From Ricinus communis (Eukaryota; Streptophyta; Magnoliopsida; Malpighiales; Euphorbiaceae), in contig NC_063259.1 in assembly GCF_019578655.1 (NCBI RefSeq), positions 7,056,001 to 7,120,000 on the forward strand: 64,000 bases of DNA. The letters run 5' to 3'. The notes under the pieces are model-generated. The model did not search any database and was not told the DNA's origin. It saw nothing but the letters and a program-made list of their open reading frames with translations. The position numbers were made by a program, and so were the translations under genes. Below are positions 63,078 to 64,000 of the stretch, piece by piece. The first letter of the stretch is position 1; every line of letters begins with the position of its first letter.

Positions 63078-64000
63078 TGTAACGCCTGCATTTTCTCATC
63101 ATACTTGTTATGTACTTTTATATTTAATCATTGGGCATATGATGGTATATTAATAATATTTTTATTTTATGAGAATAGATATATATTAATTATAAGTAGA
63201 GAATAAGAAGCATGATATTAGATTATTAATTTAGACAAGTTGATTAAGTACTTAGGTTATGTGTATTAAGCCTTAAGACTTAATTGAACCAATAGTTGAA
63301 GATTGGGTAAATAGATTGGACTTAAAAGATACAATTAAAAATTAATATCTATGTATGGTTAGTAAGAATTAACTTAGGATGATAAAACTAGTTTAAGTAG
63401 GTGGTGGCATTGAGAGATGAATCTTGAAAATTGGAACCATGAGCAAGCTCATTTTACCTCTTCATTTCTCTAAAATTCATACATGGCCAAAAACTCAAAA
63501 TTTGGAACAAGAGAGAGGAGTGAAATACCTAGAAACACTTAAGATTAAGATAGAATTTTACCAACTATTGAAGGAGCCAAGCTAAAGCTAAAGAATTTGA
63601 GCATATTAGCAACCCAGAAGCTAAAATTGGTGAGTTGTTACTTGAGTATTATTAATTTATCATTAGGGTTCTTGATTATAAATTGGAAAAACTTCAATTG
63701 ATGCTTTCATTGATTAATTAAAGGTCTGATTATCATGAATTAGTAGAGTATTGAATGATTGCATAGAGATTAAGCTTGATTTAAGTTTAAGTATATCAAG
63801 ACAGAAAACTGTCAAAATTCTAGCAACCTTGATGTTCTGTATTTTGGGCATAACATGCGTTATATAAGTCCAAATTAAGCTTAATTGGTGTCTATGGAAA
63901 TTTGAAGAGCCCTCTATAACTTCGTAGTTTTTTTATTTCGCTATTTCTGCCGTTTTTATTGCTTAAATGGAGCAAACAGATTGCTACTCGGGTACAACTA
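63078..64000 (+). mobile_element. Probable LTR start of another retrotransposon, cut by the window end
   Basis: At 63078 the satellite stops and a sequence starting TGTAACGCCTGCATTTTC begins. TGTAAC-type starts are common for plant Ty3/gypsy LTRs. It is AT-rich and has no satellite similarity, and holds no open frame longer than about 60 codons. The start is the only structural evidence, since the other end and any target duplication lie outside. It does not resemble LTR A after the first bases. It could also be the true edge of the array against other intergenic DNA. Confidence 0.5.

Overview
This window is a heterochromatic repeat region of a flowering-plant nuclear genome, most likely a eudicot. 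I recognise no functional protein-coding gene, tRNA or rRNA. The plant assignment is an inference. It rests on large LTR-retrotransposon relics with a tRNA-Met-type primer-binding site, a TRIM-like miniature retrotransposon, Ty3/gypsy pol remains and CpG decay typical of methylated plant repeats. The sequence is a draft assembly: there is a 500-N gap, and the bases before it look like a leftover Oxford Nanopore adapter.

About 45 kb is one AT-rich satellite array, always in the same orientation. Its monomer is about 39 bp and starts GGGGTTGTTTTCTCA. Eleven diverged monomer types follow one another in fixed order, giving a higher-order repeat (HOR) of about 427 bp (nine 39-bp and two 38-bp monomers). 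HOR lengths near 427, 388 and 349 bp recur, so whole monomers have been gained and lost. Larger duplications of about 0.64 to 2.7 kb lie on top of this. The many 13-residue-periodic open frames are by-products of the 39-bp (13-codon) period and are not annotated as genes.

Layout: satellite 1-5042; TRIM-like element 5043-5872; satellite 5873-31501 (gap 22936-23435); rearranged LTR-derived element C 31502-34479, capped by inverted repeats; satellite 34480-35537; solo LTR A 35538-41488 with a second, oppositely oriented solo LTR B (36697-39630) nested inside it; satellite 41489-46588, starting with a 640-bp tandem duplication that crosses the LTR/satellite border; solo LTR D 46589-49760; satellite 49761-54641; a composite block 54642-58925 (truncated TRIM copy, unclassified AT-rich DNA, LTR fragment E and a decayed Ty3/gypsy reverse transcriptase/RNase H fragment); satellite 58926-63077; and an LTR-like sequence from 63078 that runs off the window.

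History as inferred: the array expanded and was homogenised by unequal exchange; LTR elements of one family (A to E) and a TRIM family inserted into it; most LTR elements collapsed to solo LTRs; and exchange continued afterwards, since one duplication includes the end of solo LTR A. The items most worth a second look are the 11 x 39 HOR, element C (chimeric ends, internal PBS, clean 5-bp target duplication), the nested A/B pair, and the duplication across the LTR/satellite border.
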